Part shown: one piece after another, positions 45,518-46,380 of the stretch
Position numbering within the stretch: the first letter of the stretch is position 1
How the letters are laid out: the number at the start of each line of letters is the position of its first letter
Origin: Methanosarcinaceae archaeon UBA470
Lineage (GTDB): Archaea > Halobacteriota > Methanosarcinia > Methanosarcinales > Methanosarcinaceae
Direction of reading: 5' to 3'
Length of the DNA: 46,380 nucleotides
Assembly: GCA_002508425.1 (NCBI GenBank)
Contig: DAKU01000029.1
Coordinates: 1-46,380, forward strand
Made by a program: the position numbers and the translations under genes
The notes under the pieces: generated by a model
Told to the model about the DNA's origin: nothing
The model's database searches: none
What the model saw: the letters and a program-made list of their open reading frames with translations, nothing else

Positions 45518-46186
45518 TTGCAAGTAGTTCACATTAACAGACTGGGCATTAATTCCATTGAATTTGATATGGAGTCAATGGAGATACCTCTTTCTCCGGG
45601 AGAGGAAAAGAGCTTTGAGATTGTAATTATCAATTACGGCTCACCTACACATGTACATATTTCCGTAAGCGATACTCTCAAGCATAATATCACAATACTT
45701 GAAGATAATCCATATGTAACTCATGAAGATTATGTCCCCGTAGTAGTCCGTATACCATTCGATGGAAAAAAGATATATCAAGGGGATTTTTTTGTTACAG
45801 TCAGCCACGGCGCAAGGAAGAGTAGTTTTTCCATGGTCCTTGGCCAATCATTAACAAGCACTGACGCCAGATCCATAGAGGTCGATGACTCCCTGTCAGC
45901 ACCTAATCAAGTATATGTAAAGAAAAAGAAGTCTGCTGGTACATGGAAAGAGCAGTTACCGGATGTATCCTTTGATATGCTGAAATGTAATTATGAGACT
46001 GCGATCTCCAAAGTAACAGTATTTCTTTCAGGAATCCTGCTGGTAATCCTACTTATAGTTACAGTTTCAAGAATATTCTCGTATGGAATCAGCATTGTGC
46101 ACGGTTTCTATTTTTCAGTAGCATTATCAATAGTTTTTACTGCATTCTGTGTATATCTCTTAATAAAGCTTCCAATATTCAAGTGA
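45518..46186 (+). CDS. DUF7524-like archaeal membrane protein
   Basis: A 222-residue protein. Residues 1-115 form a beta-rich, NEW1/COG1361-like immunoglobulin-type domain (GEEKSFEIVIINYGSPTHVHISVSDTL). A linker follows, and then two membrane helices (VTVFLSGILLVILLIVTVSRIF and IVHGFYFSVALSIVFTAFCVYLL) with a short tail. A TTG start at 45518 is supported by GAGGG seven bases upstream. It lies between the Trm112-like gene and pyrG. The function is unknown; the DUF7524 name is a moderate-confidence match from memory. Confidence 0.7.
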   Translation: MQVVHINRLGINSIEFDMESMEIPLSPGEEKSFEIVIINYGSPTHVHISVSDTLKHNITILEDNPYVTHEDYVPVVVRIPFDGKKIYQGDFFVTVSHGARKSSFSMVLGQSLTSTDARSIEVDDSLSAPNQVYVKKKKSAGTWKEQLPDVSFDMLKCNYETAISKVTVFLSGILLVILLIVTVSRIFSYGISIVHGFYFSVALSIVFTAFCVYLLIKLPIFK

Positions 46187-46204
46187 TCGAGGTAGTTGAG
46201 CCAC

Positions 46205-46380
46205 ATGAAATATATCGTAGTTACAGGCGGAGTTATGAGCGGTCTTGGAAAAGGCATCACTGCCGCATCCATTGGCAGGAACCTTAAGAACATAGGATAC
46301 AAGGTCACTGCCATCAAGATCGATCCATACATTAACATTGATGCGGGGACTATGAGTCCCTACCAGCACGGAGAGGTCTT
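46205..46380 (+). CDS. pyrG: CTP synthase, N-terminal part (runs off window)
   Basis: The first 58 codons of CTP synthase, which converts UTP, ATP and glutamine to CTP in the cytoplasm. [58 protein letters not shown] is the diagnostic N-terminus, including the P-loop-like [10 protein letters not shown] and the KIDPY..ID.GTMSP substrate site. The gene continues past the right edge. A GAGG site lies upstream, 18 bases after the DUF7524-like stop. Confidence 0.97.
   Translation, partial: [58 protein letters not shown]

Overview
The window looks like a chromosomal segment of a methylotrophic, probably motile methanogen of the family Methanosarcinaceae (Methanolobus or Methanomethylovorans-like; the genus is a guess). 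The evidence is the DUF1699 proteins, a PGF-type C-terminal sorting tail on an exported protein, 7TM-PAS histidine kinases of methanogen type, a CheC/CheD-rich chemotaxis operon, archaeal TATA boxes with Shine-Dalgarno sites, and a DUF7524-like gene in front of pyrG. No rRNA, tRNA or CRISPR array was recognised.

Bases 1-8.6 kb are a patchwork of accessory genes and decayed genes. They hold a 5'-truncated DUF1699 gene, a GC-rich cation diffusion facilitator, an MscS-type channel, an unrecognised 380-residue protein, an ISL3 transposase remnant, a large exported DUF2341 protein, a frameshifted tail of an SLC12/amino-acid-permease-like transporter, a 66-residue membrane protein, structured GC-rich repeats and a decayed HicA/HicB pair.

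Bases 9.0-23.9 kb form a defence island built on a type I restriction-modification locus: hsdM (frameshifted near its end), an unknown 308-residue gene, an AlbA_2/HATPase-type regulator, a YhcG nuclease tail remnant, hsdS, a complete three-gene ABC-three-component (ABC-3C) module with DUF3732 ATPase, a Fic protein with a winged-helix tail bracketed by CTACCAAT/ATTGGTAG operator-like repeats, and hsdR. The island ends at a decayed integrase C-terminus. The ABC-3C genes and both hsdS recognition domains are AT-richer than hsdM, hsdR and the hsdS spacer, which suggests modular assembly.

Bases 24.0-31.8 kb carry a probably well expressed exported protein with a strong terminator, a second DUF1699 gene, a sensor histidine kinase, a GyrI-like protein, a PAP2 phosphatase and a class III aminotransferase, with several gene remnants between them.

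Bases 32.0-41.8 kb (minus strand) are a chemotaxis cluster: cheY-cheB-cheA-cheC-cheR-cheC-cheD, a membrane protein with a RecA-like cytoplasmic domain, a third cheC, a small unknown protein and two adjacent Cys-containing paralogues. No receptor, CheW or CheF is present. A large hybrid kinase (two receivers plus HPt) is transcribed divergently from cheY. The right edge has housekeeping genes: a Trm112-like zinc protein, a DUF7524-like membrane protein and the start of pyrG.
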